Counted from the first letter of the stretch, positions 38,801-49,527 are shown. The stretch: 64,000 bases of DNA from Desulfosporosinus sp. (GCA_031292095.1 JARLHU010000234.1:1-64000); one strand, 5' to 3'. Program-made: numbers and translations. The notes: generated by a model not told the origin, from the letters alone.

Positions 38801-39088
38801 AGTGGGCTTGCACAGCTCCATAAGAGATTCGTCTTTATCCATCCGTTTAAAGATGGAAATGGGAGAATTGCAAGACTCATCATGAATATCGTTTTGATAC
38901 AAGACGGATACTTATTAGCTGTGATCCCTCCGGTGCTGAGACATGAATACGTCGAACTTTTGGAAAAAGCCCACAGAGATGATAAACCCTTTGAACAATT
39001 TATTGCAGAAAGGATCATAGAATCTGAAAAGGAGGTCATGCGGCTTTTACACATGCCAATTCCAAAACTGTCGGCGCATCTATCTTAG
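38801..39088 (+). pseudogene. C-terminal fragment of a Fic family protein
   Basis: GLAQLHKRFVFIHPFKDGNGRIARLIMNIVLIQDGYLLAVIPPVLRHEYVELLEKAH; upstream in-frame stop at 38795. Confidence 0.75.
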
Positions 39089-39106
39089 CCCATAAAAGTA
39101 ACAAAT

Positions 39107-39141
39107 GTGGATGACATTGGGGTAAGCCCCCAAGTCATCCG
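39107..39141. terminator. ggatgacattgggg-taag-cccccaagtcatcc hairpin
   Basis: Long inverted repeat. Confidence 0.5.
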
Positions 39142-39237
39142 TGCCTCACGTAAAATCAGACAATCCTTTGCGCTCTTGCTTCACATGGTTGGCGAGAGCT
39201 ATTGCCTTTTCCCATGTCTTTTCGACTTGGTATTTTA

Positions 39238-39942
39238 AAAATTAATACCAGGAGACAGTTCCTCAGCCTCGTCATATCTTTGCAATGAATCATAATAAAG
39301 ACGTTTATCCTCATCATAGACGATGAGGGGTGGATGATTATTGATCATCAAATAATAGTTGAGTAGTGTTCTTTCGACCCTGCCGTTACCATCTGGGAAG
39401 GGATGAATAAACTCATACTTGGCGTGAAGGTAGGCAGCTACTTTCAAAATATTAGGTCCAAGATACTCGTTAACCACGGTAATCAGCTCTTTGTGATGGC
39501 TTTCAACATCCTCTGCGGATGAACCGACCTCGTGGAGACCAGTAACATAATCGTGCTTTTTAAATTCGCCCGGACGTTCCTCGTTTGTGATATATCGGCG
39601 CTTATCATAGGTTCCGCTGGTGAGGACTTTGTGGATTTCCTTGATAAATTCCAAGCTGAGAGGTTCTTTTTTAATAAACTTATCTTTCAATACCTCATAG
39701 CATAGCATAGTTTTTGGTTTTGCTGTTCAAACAAGGTGCGCGGATTACCTGTATAGTTAAGAACGATCCATTCTCAAAGATTTCCCTTGTATCATGGTAG
39801 GCGATATCCTCTTTCGATTTTACCCGAGTGAAAAGCAAAAAGAATACGGAAGCTGTTTAGGTATCTATACTAAATCGGCGGCGGACGCGATATGGTGTGA
39901 TTGCCATAGTTGCACTGCTCCTGCGTACTTATCCAAAGGCAT
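39238..39942 (-). pseudogene. Fic family protein gene with frameshifts/stop
   Basis: MPLDKYAGAVQLWQSHHIASAADLV* | FAFHSGKIE | DIAYHDTREIFENGS | YTGNPRTLFEQQNQKLCY | EVLKDKFIKKEPLSLEFIKEIHKVLTSGTYD...FIHPFPDGNGRVERTLLNYYL. Confidence 0.8.
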
Positions 39943-40196
39943 CCATTCCTTCCTCCTGTTCCTATTTTCCTTTATTATTATATCACCAATGAAATGAAAG
40001 CTTTGTACTGTCCCCTCTGATTTTACAGTTATATTTTACCATTAATAGTGTAACTATTCCACCTCTTCTTTCCTCACCAGCTACAAGATTGACGCTCCCT
40101 ATCCGAAAATAACACAATTGTATCGTTAAATTTAAAAATTCTTGGAAGCTAAATGTAATAAAATAATGAGTGAATCGTGATCTTGTCAATTATCTA

Positions 40197-40226
40197 TAAC
40201 TCAAGCTATCTTCAAATGCCGATTTA
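40197..40226 (+). promoter_or_regulatory. Candidate sigma-28 promoter for fliC
   Basis: TAACTCAA...GCCGATTT; -35 weak. Confidence 0.45.
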
Positions 40227-40404
40227 TTGGAGAGTACAACGGGTGGATCAGACATGATGACACCCATTTGTCCATCTCGTCAAAAAACTTTCTCAAACCC
40301 CTTAAGTTTTCCCTCCACCCTCTCGATATATAAGTAACATGTCAAACAGTTCACTTTTTCCCAACCGGCCGGAGGGAGAGATAAGCTGAAGGACATCAAT
40401 AAAT

Positions 40405-40437
40405 CGGGCAAGGATGCCTGATGAAAAATCAAGGAGG
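40405..40437 (+). promoter_or_regulatory. Putative CsrA-binding hairpin (cgggca-AGGA-tgcctg) plus GGA in the Shine-Dalgarno (caAGGAGG) of fliC
   Basis: GGA presented in tetraloop, second GGA at SD. Confidence 0.65.
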
Positions 40438-40445
40438 AAAAAATT

Positions 40446-42275
40446 ATGATTATCAATACAAATCTTGCTTCCATGAACACCTTACGCCAGATGAGTGTCA
40501 ATGAAAAATCTACCCAAAGCTCTTTGGCCAAATTGTCCTCAGGTTTGAAGATCAACAGCGCCGCTGATGATGCAGCCGGTCTAGCCATCTCCGAAAAAAT
40601 GCGTGGTCAGATCAGCGGTTTGAACCAAGCTACTAGCAATGCCCAAGATGGTATCTCTATGGTATCCACCGCTGAAGGTTCACTGAATGAGACCACTAGT
40701 ATCCTTCAACGTATGCGTGAACTCGCAGTTCAGGGTTCAAGTGATACCAACACCACTTCAGACCGTGGCGCAATGCAGACTGAAATGAATCAGCTGACCT
40801 CTGAAGTAAATCGAATTGGTAATACAACCTCGTTTAATACCCAGAAACTCTTGCAGGGTGATGGCAAAACTAACTTAAGTGCTTCTGGTATTGCCAATTT
40901 GGCAGGGAATTTGGGTGATGTTGCTGCTGTTGCTGGTGGTGGTGCTTTAGGGGCAGATGCTATATATACACAAGCAACTGACTCTACAACAATTGGTGGA
41001 ACCCCGGCAACAATAGCTGCGGGTGATACTTTAACTGCGTCTTTAAATGGGATTACCTTGACAGCTACCTTTCAATCAGGTACTTCAGGAAATGGAGCTT
41101 TAGGTTCAGCATATAATGTTAGTGGAACCGCGGCCAGTATTAATCGGGCAGGTACCGATGTTGGTTCCACCTATACTAGTAATGCTGCTGGTAAAACGCA
41201 AGTTGCAACGGACACTGCGAAAGCTTTCCAGGCGATGATTGATAACAACGCTGCCTTAAAAGGGAATTTTGTAGCGTCTGTATCTGGTGCTAATAACGAT
41301 GGTGTTACAATATCGGCTGTTAAGGGTGGAGCTGCTGATGGCGTAGCAGCCACGATTGGCGCATTTGGTGGCGCTTTAACTGGTGCTACCCAGACTGACG
41401 CAGGGACTACAGCAGGTACCTATACTGCTCCAATAGTGGCAACTAAGGTAATTGATTTTAGCGCAATGGTCACAACCGCTCCGGCACAAGCTTTAGTGGG
41501 CAAAGGTATGACTATCAATGGGACCGAAGTTCAGTTTTATGATTCGACACAGGGTGCATATACTGGTAATGCCAAAGGTGTTGACATCAGCGCTGCAGTT
41601 CATGATGCGACAGTAGCTAATACAGGGAAAGACCTAGCACATACTCTAGCAACTCAGTTAAATTCTGTTTCCGGTATTACCGCATCTGATGCTGCTGGCA
41701 AACTTACCGTTTCTGCCGCTACTGCAGGAGCAGCCGGTAACAATATCGCAATAACTGATGGCGGTGTGCAAAAAGATTTCCAAGCTGTTTTACAAATCGG
41801 TGCCAATACGGGAGAATCTATGACAGTGGACATTAAGGATATGCGTTCACAGGCTCTAGGTATTTCGGGGTTAACTTCAGCTGGTACTGTTACAGCCTCG
41901 AATGGAGCGATAGCATCCCTAACAGCTGTAACATCAGCATCCGATGGTACTAGTAACACGAATACTGAATATACCCTTGACCTTTCTTCTGCTGACAAAG
42001 CAACAGCAGCCATTAGTGTCATTGATGATGCTACTGCTAAAGTATCCTCTGAACGTGCCAATTTGGGTGCCGTACAGAACCGTCTGGATCACACCATCAA
42101 CAACTTGGGGACTTCTTCCCAGAACATCACCACTGCTGAAGCCAACATCCGCGACGTAAATATGGCTAGTGAAATGACCAACTTCACAAAAAATAATATT
42201 CTGCAACAGGCGTCACAGGCTATGCTGTCACAAGCTAACCAACAGGCCCAAGGCGTTCTGCAATTACTTCGTTAA
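40446..42275 (+). CDS. fliC: Flagellin
   Basis: [57 protein letters not shown]-term [44 protein letters not shown]. Confidence 0.98.
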   Translation: MIINTNLASMNTLRQMSVNEKSTQSSLAKLSSGLKINSAADDAAGLAISEKMRGQISGLNQATSNAQDGISMVSTAEGSLNETTSILQRMRELAVQGSSDTNTTSDRGAMQTEMNQLTSEVNRIGNTTSFNTQKLLQGDGKTNLSASGIANLAGNLGDVAAVAGGGALGADAIYTQATDSTTIGGTPATIAAGDTLTASLNGITLTATFQSGTSGNGALGSAYNVSGTAASINRAGTDVGSTYTSNAAGKTQVATDTAKAFQAMIDNNAALKGNFVASVSGANNDGVTISAVKGGAADGVAATIGAFGGALTGATQTDAGTTAGTYTAPIVATKVIDFSAMVTTAPAQALVGKGMTINGTEVQFYDSTQGAYTGNAKGVDISAAVHDATVANTGKDLAHTLATQLNSVSGITASDAAGKLTVSAATAGAAGNNIAITDGGVQKDFQAVLQIGANTGESMTVDIKDMRSQALGISGLTSAGTVTASNGAIASLTAVTSASDGTSNTNTEYTLDLSSADKATAAISVIDDATAKVSSERANLGAVQNRLDHTINNLGTSSQNITTAEANIRDVNMASEMTNFTKNNILQQASQAMLSQANQQAQGVLQLLR

Positions 42276-42300
42276 TTGGCATAGTAAGTTAATATGTTTC

Positions 42301-42341
42301 AAAAGGAGCCAGGGGCGGCGGTTGCCTATGGCTCCTTTTCT
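42301..42341 (+). terminator. fliC terminator
   Basis: aaaaggagcca...tggctccttttc. Confidence 0.75.
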
Positions 42342-42407
42342 GAAAAAATGTGTCAGCCTAATAGAGGAGTCAACAGTGATAGGTGGAAACACAAGGAGTG
42401 ATCTATC

Positions 42408-42605
42408 ATGGATATAGCAAATATGTCAGTCGCGTTCAGTCAAAACAAAGTTCAGCAACAGGCAGGCATATCGGTCCTGAAAATGGCGTTGGGCGTTGAA
42501 GCGACTAAAGGTGATTCGATAGCGTCTCTAGCCAGCGTGACAACTAAGGCTATGGAATTGTCCGTTCAGTCAAATTTAGGAGCTAATCTCGACATAGGAG
42601 CCTAA
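42408..42605 (+). CDS. YjfB family putative motility protein
   Basis: MDIANMSVAFSQNKVQQQAGISVLKMALGVEATKGDSIASL. Confidence 0.75.
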   Translation: MDIANMSVAFSQNKVQQQAGISVLKMALGVEATKGDSIASLASVTTKAMELSVQSNLGANLDIGA

Positions 42606-42610
42606 GGAAC

Positions 42611-42650
42611 AGTCACTAGTTTAGGAGATACTAAGCTAGTGACTTTATAG
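42611..42650 (+). terminator. agtcactag...ctagtgact hairpin
   Basis: 9-bp stem. Confidence 0.5.
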
Positions 42651-42668
42651 ATTTTTTATGTATACTCC

Positions 42669-42696
42669 TAAAGATCTGTGGCTCTTCTTACGATAC
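42669..42696 (+). promoter_or_regulatory. Candidate sigma-28 promoter for fliD
   Basis: TAAAGATC-N12-TACGATAC. Confidence 0.5.
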
Positions 42697-42799
42697 ATAT
42701 TGTAGATGAATCAATCAGAGGTGTTCGATTTGGATATTAATGCAGTAAAGATTCCTGAGGTTTTGGCGGTTCTGCCTTTATGGATAGGAGGTTTTAGAT

Positions 42800-44470
42800 A
42801 TGTCAGTTAGCTCAACTACTTCAACTACTTCAACTGGTTCAACTGGAGGAGGAACCTATGGATTATCTGGTTCTGGCCTGGATGTTGACGCATTAGTAAA
42901 GAAGTTAATGGCAGGACAACAAGCAAAAGACGATGCTTTGGTACAGAAGAAAACGGTACTGCAATGGCAAAAGACGGCTTATAATACGGTGTCTGACGAT
43001 CTCAGCAATTTTCGCAGTACTGTTTTTAACTACAAACTTCAGGCTACCTTAAGTCCAAATAAAGTTTCCTCCAGCAACACTTCTGTGGCGACTGCAACGG
43101 CCAACGCAGGCGCTGCTGACGTGAATCATTCCTTAGTGGTGGCTCAGCTAGCAAGTGGGGTGAATTTAACGAGTACTGCCAGTATTACCACTCCAACTGG
43201 CGCAGATAAGAGCACTCTTGCGAGCCAGATGGGTGTTACTGGTTCTTTTACTATCAACATTAGTGATGGTGTGACGACAAAGCCTATTAATATTACTTCC
43301 AGTGAAAGTATCAATCAGGTTGTTAGTGACATCAATAGTGCTGGTATTAACGTGCAGGCTAGTTATGACAGTACTTTAGATCGGTTTTTTCTTGCAACTA
43401 CGAATACTGGAGCTACTACTAAGATAAGTATTAGTAGTTCCGTTACTACGGGAGATACTGATCCAGGGGCTGGGTTTATCAGCAAGCTGAATCTTTTTTC
43501 CACTACTCCTAGTTCCAATCTTAACTCGGACGGTACTACTACCTCCACGTTTTCTAGTTCTACGGGTCAAGATGCCGTTTTTAAATTAGATGGAGTGCCC
43601 CTAAACGAAGCCAGCAATTCATTCAGTATTTCTGGAGTTACGTACAATCTGACAGGCGTATCGACTGACGCAGCGATGTTAAATGGAGTTATGGATACTA
43701 CTGTTGGGCAAGCAACCAACGTCATCGTGACCAACGATACTGACACCGCAGTGGCCAGTATCCAATCCTTAGTTGACTCCTATAACAAGATTTTAGCTGA
43801 GGTCAATGGCGATTTAAGTCAAACTCGCTATACGGATTATCCACCTCTTACGGATACACAAAAGGCGGCTATGAAGGATTCGGATATTACCGCCTGGAAT
43901 GCCAAGGCTCAGAGTGGGATGCTTAATAATGACAATACTCTTACAAGCCTCGTGAATACCATGCGTAATGCTTTTTCCAACCCTGTTACTGGCGTTACTG
44001 GTACTTATAATAGTGCGGCATCCATCGGCATCACCACAGGCGACTATACCGAGGGTGGTAAGCTATATCTAGATACCGACAAACTAAGAACAGCGTTGCA
44101 GGCCAATCCCAATGTGTTGAACCAGCTGTTTGGCTCGTCTGGAACAACGACAACGGATGCGAATGGTGTAACGACGACCGACACTTCAACTCAGGGGATT
44201 GCCGGGCGGCTGTATGATGGTCTTAAGAATACCATGGATCAATTGACGCAAATAGCTGGTACAACGGCTAATGCTCAATATGATAGCACTAGCAATGTTG
44301 CTAAACAGATTATCGCCTATAATACGCAAATCACCGATGCGACAACCACGTTTAACACGATGCAGGCGACCTATTATACCCAATATAATGCCATGGAAGT
44401 AGCGCTTCAGTCTTTGAGTTCCCAGAGCAGTTGGTTAACATCGCAAATGAGTTCTAGTAGTAGTGGCTGA
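42800..44470 (+). CDS. fliD: Flagellar filament capping protein FliD
   Basis: GLSGSGLDVDALVKKLMAGQQAKDDALVQKKTVLQWQKTAYNTV. Confidence 0.95.
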   Translation: MSVSSTTSTTSTGSTGGGTYGLSGSGLDVDALVKKLMAGQQAKDDALVQKKTVLQWQKTAYNTVSDDLSNFRSTVFNYKLQATLSPNKVSSSNTSVATATANAGAADVNHSLVVAQLASGVNLTSTASITTPTGADKSTLASQMGVTGSFTINISDGVTTKPINITSSESINQVVSDINSAGINVQASYDSTLDRFFLATTNTGATTKISISSSVTTGDTDPGAGFISKLNLFSTTPSSNLNSDGTTTSTFSSSTGQDAVFKLDGVPLNEASNSFSISGVTYNLTGVSTDAAMLNGVMDTTVGQATNVIVTNDTDTAVASIQSLVDSYNKILAEVNGDLSQTRYTDYPPLTDTQKAAMKDSDITAWNAKAQSGMLNNDNTLTSLVNTMRNAFSNPVTGVTGTYNSAASIGITTGDYTEGGKLYLDTDKLRTALQANPNVLNQLFGSSGTTTTDANGVTTTDTSTQGIAGRLYDGLKNTMDQLTQIAGTTANAQYDSTSNVAKQIIAYNTQITDATTTFNTMQATYYTQYNAMEVALQSLSSQSSWLTSQMSSSSSG

Positions 44471-44498
44471 TAATTAGTAAATTACAGGAGGTTTTAGT

Positions 44499-44891
44499 AT
44501 GGTGAATTCACAAGCGGCAAATGCTTATAAAAACCAGCAGATTATGACGGCCCCACCGGAACAATTGACCTTATTGCTCTATAATGGAGCGTTGCGCTTT
44601 CTGAATGAAAGCATTTTGGCGACGGAGCAGGGGGATATCCAAAAAGCCCATAACGCCAATAAGCGTGTGCAGGACATCGTACGGGAATTTGTAATCACCT
44701 TGGATATGAGCTATGAAATATCGAAAAACTTCGCACAACTTTATGAATATACGGAATACTGCCTCATTCAGGGTAACATTAAGAAAGATGTTAAGCTATT
44801 GCAACAGGCGAAGGATGTGCTCCAGGAACTGCGGGAGGCTTGGGTTGGTGCTATGAAACAAACGCAGGTGGCTCGGGTGGCAGGTAGATAA
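44499..44891 (+). CDS. fliS: Flagellar export chaperone FliS
   Basis: AYKNQQIMTAPPEQLTLLLYNGALRFL. Confidence 0.96.
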   Translation: MVNSQAANAYKNQQIMTAPPEQLTLLLYNGALRFLNESILATEQGDIQKAHNANKRVQDIVREFVITLDMSYEISKNFAQLYEYTEYCLIQGNIKKDVKLLQQAKDVLQELREAWVGAMKQTQVARVAGR

Positions 44892-45223
44892 TGGCGGAAA
44901 AACCAGCGCAAGCTTTGTGGCAGGATTATCGGTTTTTAACGAAAGAAATAAAGAAATTTCTAAAGAAGCAGGATATGGCGCTCTTTTATCACCTGGTGGA
45001 ACAGAGGGAACTGGTGCAGACCATCATTGATCAGACGACTGATGATGGCTTCAAAGACTCACAGGCAGGACGGACGATGCTTACTGAAATCCAGCAAGAG
45101 AACCAAGAGATCATCCATGACTTGCAGGTTCAACTCGGTCGTAGCAAGCGACAACATCAGGTTTCAGAAGCCTATAGTGGAGTGAGCAATGCTCCGATCA
45201 GTCGGCTGAGTTGGAAACGATAA
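44891..45223 (+). CDS. FliT-like small flagellar protein
   Basis: Helical protein directly after fliS. Confidence 0.55.
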   Translation: MAEKPAQALWQDYRFLTKEIKKFLKKQDMALFYHLVEQRELVQTIIDQTTDDGFKDSQAGRTMLTEIQQENQEIIHDLQVQLGRSKRQHQVSEAYSGVSNAPISRLSWKR

Positions 45224-45295
45224 ATTGGTAAATTATCCTTGACTTTCTAGGTGAAGGCCGGGGATGTCTTTATCGAAGATAAGAGTGGAGAGACA

Positions 45296-46342
45296 ATGAA
45301 AATAAGTCTATGTATGATCGTGAAAAATGAAGAGGAGCTTCTTCAGCGAAGTTTGAGCAATGTTACTCGTTATGTAGATGAAATCATTGTCGTAGATACC
45401 GGCTCAACCGATCGTACTCAGGTGATAGCGCGGAATTGTGGGGCGCAAGTCTATGATTTCCCCTGGTGTGATGATTTTTCTGCTGCTAGGAACTTTGCGT
45501 TAGAGAAAGCGTCTTGTGACTGGGTGCTTGTATTAGACGCAGATGAAGTCGTCAACGATTTTCAAGTTGAGGATATCCGAAAGGTTATAAAGACAGATCA
45601 AGATATTGTGGGTCGAATCAAACTGATTAACCTAATATCCGATGCGATGGGGGAGAAACGTTCAACTGAAAGAATTAGTCGCTTGTTCAACCGCAAGCTA
45701 TTTCACTACGAAGGGGCTATCCATGAACAGATTGTCCGGAAAGATGGGCACCCGTTCAATACTGCTCCGGTAGAAATAACGGTCGAACATAGTGGCTATA
45801 CCCAGGAAGTCCTTCGACGCACAAATAAAATCGCCCGAAATATCACCATGCTGAAACAGGCCATGGAGAAAAGTCCCGAGGATACTTACTTGCTTTATCA
45901 ATCAGGCAAATCTTTTTATTTGGACAAAGATTATAACGAGGCTGTCGCTTACTTTGAACGAGCGTTAGCTTTACCCATAAACTTTTCGCTGGAATTCGTG
46001 GAAGATCTGGTTGAAACCTATGGGTATGCTTTAATCAATTGCGAAAATTATACAGAAGCATTGTGTCTGAAGAACTTTGAAAAGTTTTACACCGGTTCAA
46101 CAGATTACCAGTTTTTAATGGGCCTTGTCTCTATGAATAACGGGGAGTTTTCTGAGGCGATAGGACAATTTTCACAGTGTATTGATAATAAAGAAGGAAA
46201 GGTAGAAGGAATAAATTCTTATTTGCCGAAGTATAACATTGCTGTTATCCATGAGTGCTTGGGATGCCGAGCTGAAGCGGTTAGTTACTACCAACAATGC
46301 GGAAATTATCCCGCTGCTCGTAAGCGTCTTAGAGAAATATAG
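45296..46342 (+). CDS. Family 2 glycosyltransferase with TPR-like C-terminus
   Basis: MKISLCMIVKNEEELLQRSLSNVTRYVDEIIVVDTGSTDRT...WVLVLDADE; TPR-like tail. Confidence 0.88.
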   Translation: MKISLCMIVKNEEELLQRSLSNVTRYVDEIIVVDTGSTDRTQVIARNCGAQVYDFPWCDDFSAARNFALEKASCDWVLVLDADEVVNDFQVEDIRKVIKTDQDIVGRIKLINLISDAMGEKRSTERISRLFNRKLFHYEGAIHEQIVRKDGHPFNTAPVEITVEHSGYTQEVLRRTNKIARNITMLKQAMEKSPEDTYLLYQSGKSFYLDKDYNEAVAYFERALALPINFSLEFVEDLVETYGYALINCENYTEALCLKNFEKFYTGSTDYQFLMGLVSMNNGEFSEAIGQFSQCIDNKEGKVEGINSYLPKYNIAVIHECLGCRAEAVSYYQQCGNYPAARKRLREI

Positions 46343-46429
46343 TGATGGGGGCTAGTTCTGAAAGATCAGCAGTCAGTGGGACAATTTGGCTAATATTATG
46401 ATTAGATTATTTTGTAGGAGGAATACCTG

Positions 46430-46798
46430 ATGCCTAATCCTATTCAACCGAATACTCAGTCCACCACGATCCCAGTCAGTACTTTTTCTGGTCAAAAACT
46501 GGAAACATCTCAGGAGACTCCTATCAAGGTAGTTGATCGTAAGCAAGATATCCCCTCTGCTCGAGAAGAGATTCCCCGTGAAGAAGTGGAAAAAACCACA
46601 GAAAAGCTCAATCGACTAATGGGAATTATTGACAAACGCTTAGAATTCAGAGTGGATGACAAATCCAAACGAGTGGTGGTTAAAATCATTGATCAGCAAA
46701 GCGGAGACGTGCTGAATGAAATTCCTTCCAAACAGGCCATAGATATTCTGAATTCTTTTAGCGATATGGTCGGTTTGATGGTCGATAAACGGGCTTAA
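46430..46798 (+). CDS. flaG: FlaG family protein
   Basis: FRVDDKSKRVVVKIIDQQSGDVLNEIPSKQAIDILNSFSDMVGLMVDKRA. Confidence 0.88.
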   Translation: MPNPIQPNTQSTTIPVSTFSGQKLETSQETPIKVVDRKQDIPSAREEIPREEVEKTTEKLNRLMGIIDKRLEFRVDDKSKRVVVKIIDQQSGDVLNEIPSKQAIDILNSFSDMVGLMVDKRA

Positions 46799-46877
46799 TT
46801 AGCGATTGAGGAAAGTCTTGACCGGGAATAACTGGAAATTATTTTGAGGATAAAATTAATAAACCCTTAGTATACAA

Positions 46878-46918
46878 GACAAACAGGATGCACCTTCAGC
46901 AGCTTGTTTGTTTTTTGC
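46878..46918 (+). terminator. Terminator after flaG
   Basis: acaaacag...cttgtttgttttttg. Confidence 0.6.
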
Positions 46919-47123
46919 ATATATATCTCGACAATCTTTAACAAGAAACTATATACGGTTTTCCAACTTGATGCTAGTATTAGAAAATAAGAGTTAAATA
47001 GAAGTTGATGCTTATTTTGGAGGAATTCTAACAAATGATGGCGAATGAAAGTATATAGTTGGGTTTAGGTGATGTGCGGAATTAGATTGTTGAATGGGTT
47101 CAAAAAGATTGGAGGGTCAAGGG

Positions 47124-49286
47124 ATGGGTCAGGATGACAACATAAACCTGGGGGTCGATTTGGGAGAGTTTCTAGAATTTTACCTCTTAGACTCTCAAGA
47201 GCAGATTGATAGACTGGGAGCAGGGCTTTTACAACTGGAGAAAGAGGGAGGAAATATCGGGCTCATTAACGATCTTTTCCGCTCTGCTCATAGTTTGAAG
47301 GGGGCTTCAGGGACCATGGGGTTCACCCCGATTGTGGCGATGACCCATGCAGCCGAAGACTTATTGGATAATTTACGACAGGGGAAAATGGATGTTTCTT
47401 TGGAAATGATTGATGTTTTATTAGCAGTGACAGACCGAGTCAAAGCGATGTTGACTCAAGTGGAGTTACGTCAGGAGATCACGGTTGGGTTCGAAGATTT
47501 AGTCTCCTCCATGAGGGGGGTATTAGCGGGCGAAAAGCCGGTGGCAGTAGTGAGTCCGCAGATTATTCCAGTGACAGAGGAAGTTGCTTTGGAGAATTTC
47601 GTTGCGCTTGATTTTTCTCTCACTCAATTCGAAAGTGAAAAAGTTAACAATGCTCAGCTTATGGGGCATGGCATTTATCAGGTGGAGGTGCAACTCGAGT
47701 CAGGTACGCTGATGAAGGCGGTACGTGCTGTGATGGTGACCCAGCGGCTGGAGGGAATGGGCACTGTAGTCAAACTTTTACCTAGTATTGAGGATTTGGA
47801 AGTTGGAAATGCCGAGGGTTTCGCCTTACTCGTTATCAGTGATGAGTTGAGCGGAGAGATGCAGCGGGAAGTGTTAGGGATTTCTGAAGTGGAAGCTGTC
47901 ATGATCCATTCCTATCCGGTGGCTGACCTCCTTATAGAAGTCGAGTCAATTAGACCTGAAGTAAGTGCTGACCTTGTGATGGAAGAGAAACCGTCCCCTT
48001 CGTCTTTCCAGCCGAGTCCAGTTGTCGAACCGAAGGGGACAGGCATCGGCGCTCCCGCTCCAGTTACCGAAGCTGCGAATGGAGAAGGGAATACCCAAGT
48101 ACATACCATTCGAGTGGACACGGTGCGGATGGATAATCTCATCAATTTAGTCGGAGAGATGGTCATTACTCGGACCCGCTTGGTGCAAATCGGTTTGGAT
48201 CTGAAGGCTCAGTACCGTATGGACAATATGGTTAATAATTTGAACGAGGCCAACGTTTATTTGGGACGTTTGATGAATGACTTACAAGAGAGTGTCATGC
48301 GCCTGCGCATGGTGGCGATTGGGACGGTATTTGGTCGTTTCCCCCGCTTAGTCCGGGATCTTGCTAAGAAAACAGGCAAGGAGATTGACTTGGTTTTAAA
48401 AGGGGAAGACACTGAGCTGGATAAAACGGTCGTGGAAGTGATTGGGGATCCTTTAATGCACCTGATTCGAAATGCGGTGGATCATGGGATTGAATCTCCG
48501 GAGGTGCGTCGCGAGGCAGGTAAGCCGGAGGTGGGCACGATTACGCTGGATGCCTATCATGAAGGAAACCACATTGCGATTCTGATCTCGGATGACGGGG
48601 CGGGGTTACCCCTCGATAAAATTCGGAATATTGCAGTTGCCAAAGGTCTGATCGGAGAGAGTGAGGAACTTTCGGAACGTGATATTTCAAACCTCATCTT
48701 CTTGCCGGGTTTTAGCACCGCTGATACCGTGACCGATATTTCCGGGCGGGGTGTGGGGATGGATGTGGTGAAAAAGGCCCTGAACAATCTCGGGGGAATG
48801 GTGGAGATTACGACTCGTAAAGGGAAGGGAAGCACCTTTACTATACGGTTGCCCTTGACCTTGGCGATCATTCAGGCTCTCCTCGTAGAAGTAGGAGAAG
48901 AGATCTATGCGGTGCCACTTTCCTCCGTTTTAGAGACCCTGCTGGTCAATCGGGTGGAGATTAAAACCGTCGGGGGGTTGCCGATGGTTCAATTGCGTGG
49001 GAATACTTTACCACTGATTTCTTTACAAGAGAAGTTTGGTCTGCCGGCTCCAGAAACTGTCAGTAGTGAGGTTTTTGTGGTTGTTGTGGGTTTTGGAGAT
49101 AAAGCCTTGGGGCTCATTGTGGACGAATTGCGCGGACAGCAGGAAGTTGTCATCAAGTCCTTGGGCGATTTTCTGAATAATCTACCCGGGATTGCCGGCG
49201 CAACGATTCTCGGAGATGGCAAAGTTACGTTAATTCTCGATATTGGATCACTTATTCAAGACGTCTTAGTCACGCGCAAAGCGTAG
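47124..49286 (+). CDS. cheA: Chemotaxis sensor kinase CheA (ORF open from 47094)
   Basis: SAHSLKGASGTMGF; LIRNAVDHGIESPE; DISGRGVGMDVVKKAL; CheW-like C-terminus. Confidence 0.97.
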   Translation: MGQDDNINLGVDLGEFLEFYLLDSQEQIDRLGAGLLQLEKEGGNIGLINDLFRSAHSLKGASGTMGFTPIVAMTHAAEDLLDNLRQGKMDVSLEMIDVLLAVTDRVKAMLTQVELRQEITVGFEDLVSSMRGVLAGEKPVAVVSPQIIPVTEEVALENFVALDFSLTQFESEKVNNAQLMGHGIYQVEVQLESGTLMKAVRAVMVTQRLEGMGTVVKLLPSIEDLEVGNAEGFALLVISDELSGEMQREVLGISEVEAVMIHSYPVADLLIEVESIRPEVSADLVMEEKPSPSSFQPSPVVEPKGTGIGAPAPVTEAANGEGNTQVHTIRVDTVRMDNLINLVGEMVITRTRLVQIGLDLKAQYRMDNMVNNLNEANVYLGRLMNDLQESVMRLRMVAIGTVFGRFPRLVRDLAKKTGKEIDLVLKGEDTELDKTVVEVIGDPLMHLIRNAVDHGIESPEVRREAGKPEVGTITLDAYHEGNHIAILISDDGAGLPLDKIRNIAVAKGLIGESEELSERDISNLIFLPGFSTADTVTDISGRGVGMDVVKKALNNLGGMVEITTRKGKGSTFTIRLPLTLAIIQALLVEVGEEIYAVPLSSVLETLLVNRVEIKTVGGLPMVQLRGNTLPLISLQEKFGLPAPETVSSEVFVVVVGFGDKALGLIVDELRGQQEVVIKSLGDFLNNLPGIAGATILGDGKVTLILDIGSLIQDVLVTRKA

Positions 49287-49512
49287 GCGAGGTTCGAGGC
49301 TCGAGGTTCGAGGCGCGAATAAGTATAAAAACTTAATAGTTTTTAGCTACGATTTAAATCGCATCTCAAACCATCACCTCTCGCTTTGCGCTCGATCAAA
49401 ATAACATCGCGCCTCGTGCTCGCTTAATAGGTGACCTTAATCAATTTCCTAAAAACTTTCAAGTTTTTATTCCAGTTCGAGCCTCGAGCATCGCGCCTCG
49501 TGCCTCGCTTAA
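49287..49512. repeat. TCGA-rich long imperfect inverted repeat, element 1 (cheA-cheW spacer)
   Basis: gcgaggttcgaggctcgaggttcgaggcgcgaataa ... ttattccagttcgagcctcgagcatcgcgcctcgtgcctcgc. Confidence 0.75.
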
Positions 49513-49527
49513 AGAGGGGGATTAACA

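Noticed and set aside
40230-40445. c-di-GMP or other known riboswitch in the fliC leader
   Set aside because: No recognisable GEMM-type conserved core; structure better explained by CsrA-type hairpin and SD
41171-42206. Antisense ORFs within fliC
   Set aside because: Opposite-strand shadow ORFs of a strongly supported flagellin gene
42721-42799. Short ORF (VFDLDINAVKIPEVLAVLPLWIGGF) upstream of fliD
   Set aside because: Runs into fliD in another frame, weak RBS, no known family
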